From positions 1 through 6,763 of the forward strand of contig CAJUOE010000175.1 of the NCBI GenBank assembly GCA_910587895.1: 6,763 bases of DNA, in the 5' to 3' direction. This document shows, in pieces, positions 4,670-6,763 of the stretch. Each line of letters begins with the position of its first letter. Position 1 is the first letter of the stretch. The position numbers and the translations under genes were made by a program. This stretch comes from an uncultured Lachnospiraceae bacterium (GTDB lineage Bacteria > Bacillota > Clostridia > Lachnospirales > Lachnospiraceae). The notes beneath the pieces were generated by a model, which saw only the letters and a list, made by a program, of their open reading frames with translations, was not told where the DNA came from and made no database searches.

Positions 4670-6583
4670 ATGAATATTGCGGTATTATTGGGCGCAGTAG
4701 GCTTTGACAGTCAGAAAAGGACGATTAACGGTATTTTGGATAATGCGCTTCCGGAGGGAACGAACGTCTATATATTTACGTGTGACGGCTGGAATTATGA
4801 GTCGCGTTTTAAATATGAAAATGGAGAATATAATATTTATCAGCTGCCGGATTTCACACAATATGATGGCGTTATCATCAGTCCGGATACCATCCATGAT
4901 CCCAATATCATAGAAGAACTGAACGATAAAATAAAAAAAGCAGGGGTGCCGTGCGTTTCTTTGATGGTGAAATGGGAAGGCGCGGTCTGTATTTATTTGG
5001 AGAACCGGACGGGAATACAGGCCATTGTTGAACATTTGGTGCAAAAGCACCATGCGGAAACGATCTATTATATCTCGGGACCATGTGGGAATCAGGATGC
5101 CGAACAGCGTCTGGCAGCATATAAGGAAGCGATGGATGCGCAGCATCTGCAGTGGAATGAGAAAATGATAGCGGGGGGAGATTATACATATAAGAGCGGC
5201 ATCAGAGCGGTAAAGGCGTTTTTAGAGGCGGACATGCCGATGCCTGATGCGATCATAGCAGCCAATGACGAAATGGCGATAGGAGCGATCCTCGCTTTGC
5301 AGGAGGCAGGATATCGGGTGCCGGAAGATTTGCTTGTGACAGGCTATGATAACAGCTCTATCGCCAAATTGAACCATCCCCGCCTGACAACGGTGAGGCG
5401 TGGGGAATACGCTGCGGCTGAAATGGCTTATAAATTGTTAAAACAGGTCATTCGTGGGGAAGAAGCGCCCAAAGAAAATACAATCTTCGGCAAACCGATC
5501 TTTTCCCAGTCATGCGGATGTGAAAAAAAGCACAGTTATACACATGCGGAACTGCAGGAAATGTATGTGAAAAAATCGGTCATGGTAGACGACAATCTGG
5601 AGATGTTAAAAAGCTGTGCCGCGGAGTTTACGGGACTGGAGACTTTTGACGACTTTATGGAATGTGCAAAGCGGTATATCGAACAGCTTGGTCCGGAATA
5701 TTTCTATCTGTGCATGTGCGGGAATATTAAGGATTATTACGAAGAGCTGGAACGTATGGCAGAAGGAAAAGAGCGCGGAAGAGACGAAACGGTCTATATG
5801 GAAGATATATGGGTGCCTCTTGCATACGAAAAGGGTGTTTTTAACAGCTATGACGGGTTTTCCAAGAATAAACTGCTTCCGCCTTCCTGTAAAAAAGGCA
5901 ATAACGGAGATTTTTATCTGGTCATGCCTCTGCATCACCAGGAGTATTGCTTTGGTTATTGTGTGGTGGGAAACTACAGACCGGCGTTGGAAAACCGGTT
6001 TTTCCGACACTTCATATTGAGTATAGACAATGCGCTTGAAACGGTGCGCAGACAGGATACGATGAATGCGATGCTTGGCCGTTTAAGCCGTATGTGGCTG
6101 TTGGACGAGCTGACCGGTGTAAATAACAGGGCCGGTTATAATAAGTTTGCGCCCAAAATTCTGGATGAAGCGAGGCGCCGGAAGATTTCTGCTGCGGTAA
6201 TTTTTGCCGATATGGATTCTCTGAAAAAGGTGAACGATCTGTACGGGCATGAGGAAGGTGACGTGTATATCAAGGCTATGGCCAATATTATGGAATCCTG
6301 CCGCAGACACGGTGAATTGCTGGTACGGTATGGCGGAGACGAATTCGTGGTCGTCGTAAACGGATATTCCGAGGAAGAAATCCGCGACTATATCAGCAGA
6401 ATACAGAGTGCAATCAGGCAGTATAATATCCGATATACCAGGTCATATAAATTGGACGCGAGCATCGGATATCATATAGAACAGGATGCGGAGAAAATAA
6501 GTCTTGAAAAACTCGTCGAACTGGCGGATCAGAATATGTATCAGGTGAAGAGAGAGAAGAAAGCGAAGGCACAGCACGAATAA
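4670..6583 (+). CDS. periplasmic-binding-protein-like / GGDEF fusion, probable diguanylate cyclase
   Basis: A 637-residue protein. Residues 1 to about 285 resemble the ligand-binding core of LacI/RbsB-type proteins: an opening beta strand, QYDGVIISP, IYYISGPCG, AANDEMAIGA and VTGYDNSSIA. There is no helix-turn-helix before it and no signal peptide, so this sensor is probably cytoplasmic. A C-G-C motif (Cys282, Cys284) closes this domain. Residues 286-475 form a linking, possibly GAF-like domain with further cysteines (LCMCG). Residues about 476-632 are a GGDEF domain: D479 of DELTG, metal-site D514 of FADMD, GHEEGD, and an intact GGDEF at 555-559. It should make cyclic di-GMP from two GTP. 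The inhibitory-site motif reads RHGE (546-549) instead of RxxD, so product inhibition may be weak or absent. The binding domain implies control by a sugar-like ligand, which I cannot name. This architecture is known in Lachnospiraceae. The stop lies about eight bases from the 3' end of a convergent SRP RNA gene, and no dedicated terminator is visible. Confidence 0.87.
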   Translation: MNIAVLLGAVGFDSQKRTINGILDNALPEGTNVYIFTCDGWNYESRFKYENGEYNIYQLPDFTQYDGVIISPDTIHDPNIIEELNDKIKKAGVPCVSLMVKWEGAVCIYLENRTGIQAIVEHLVQKHHAETIYYISGPCGNQDAEQRLAAYKEAMDAQHLQWNEKMIAGGDYTYKSGIRAVKAFLEADMPMPDAIIAANDEMAIGAILALQEAGYRVPEDLLVTGYDNSSIAKLNHPRLTTVRRGEYAAAEMAYKLLKQVIRGEEAPKENTIFGKPIFSQSCGCEKKHSYTHAELQEMYVKKSVMVDDNLEMLKSCAAEFTGLETFDDFMECAKRYIEQLGPEYFYLCMCGNIKDYYEELERMAEGKERGRDETVYMEDIWVPLAYEKGVFNSYDGFSKNKLLPPSCKKGNNGDFYLVMPLHHQEYCFGYCVVGNYRPALENRFFRHFILSIDNALETVRRQDTMNAMLGRLSRMWLLDELTGVNNRAGYNKFAPKILDEARRRKISAAVIFADMDSLKKVNDLYGHEEGDVYIKAMANIMESCRRHGELLVRYGGDEFVVVVNGYSEEEIRDYISRIQSAIRQYNIRYTRSYKLDASIGYHIEQDAEKISLEKLVELADQNMYQVKREKKAKAQHE

Positions 6584-6590
6584 AAATCAA

Positions 6591-6763
6591 AACCGTGCGC
6601 TTTCTGTTGAACGCCGCTCATGCACGTTACCTTTACAGTTAACTCCGCCAGGCACCCTTACGGCACATGGAAGCTTCCACTTAGTGCTGCTGTGTTCCCA
6701 CCCTGACACGGTTCATGGATTCCCATTGCGTAAGACCCGAACTTCAACGCCACTTATAAAGGG
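6591..6763 (-). ncRNA. ffs: large bacterial signal recognition particle RNA, 3' part (5' end outside window)
   Basis: Read on the minus strand, the segment matches the conserved layout of the long Bacillus/Clostridium-type SRP RNA: GCAATGGGAATCCATGAACC, then the Ffh-binding helix GTCAGG-GTG-GGAA-CAC-AGCAGC, then AAGTGGAA, CATGTGCCG, GGTGCCTGG, TAACTG and TAACG, ending AGAAAGCGCACGGTT. SRP RNA with Ffh directs nascent membrane and secreted proteins to the membrane. The GGAA tetraloop and the flanking CAGG/AGCA internal loop are intact. The tetraloop stem is GUG/CAC where relatives have UCC/GGA, a compensated change. GUUGAA near the left end of the visible RNA can pair with UUCAAC near the 3' end. 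About 170 nucleotides are seen; the family is usually about 270, so the Alu-domain 5' part is missing. The 3' end is placed by similarity; a T-rich stretch follows it on the minus strand and may terminate it. Confidence 0.92.

Noticed and set aside
6574..6597. Inverted repeat GCACG ... CGTGC across the end of the GGDEF gene as a terminator
   Set aside because: Only five pairs, a 14-base loop and no T run on the plus strand; the right arm belongs to the SRP RNA 3' end.

Overview
The window looks like two unrelated pieces of gut-bacterial DNA joined near position 1550-1562. I recognised families by eye from conserved motifs; no database search was possible.

Region A (1 to about 1560) resembles a structural-gene cluster of a phage or prophage of Bacteroidetes. 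It holds the possible tail of an upstream gene, a charged scaffold-like protein (99-755), a beta-rich structural protein (785-1522), and the first codons of a third gene at 1535. The genes are short, closely spaced and on one strand. Their starts are preceded by A-rich sequence with no Shine-Dalgarno motif, as is usual in Bacteroidetes.

Region B (about 1560 to the end) looks like chromosome of a Lachnospiraceae-type Clostridium. It starts inside an ABC-transporter ATPase gene of the MsmK/UgpC type, of which only the C-terminal part remains, followed by a strong intrinsic terminator. Then come a CdaR/PucR-type regulator (2137-3225), a second strong terminator, an uncharacterised protein with a DUF6128-like C-terminus and a degenerate 12-residue tandem repeat (3336-4598), and a soluble periplasmic-binding-protein/GGDEF fusion (4670-6583). 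The 3' part of a large bacterial SRP RNA lies on the minus strand, ending about 8 bases from the fusion gene's stop codon; its 5' end is beyond the window. Several starts here have purine-rich Shine-Dalgarno sequences, unlike region A.

Functionally, region B combines a carbohydrate-import ATPase (probably shared by several sugar transporters), a regulator of a family that often senses small carbon compounds, and a probable ligand-sensing diguanylate cyclase. A common sugar-responsive theme is possible but is inferred from families and adjacency only. The A/B join truncates two genes, shows no insertion sequence, integrase or visible repeat, and is most simply explained as an assembly or amplification chimera. 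I found no CRISPR array, tRNA or transposase, and no convincing new multi-gene system. The most unusual items are the join itself, the repeat protein, the altered I-site of the GGDEF protein, and the compensated tetraloop stem of the SRP RNA.
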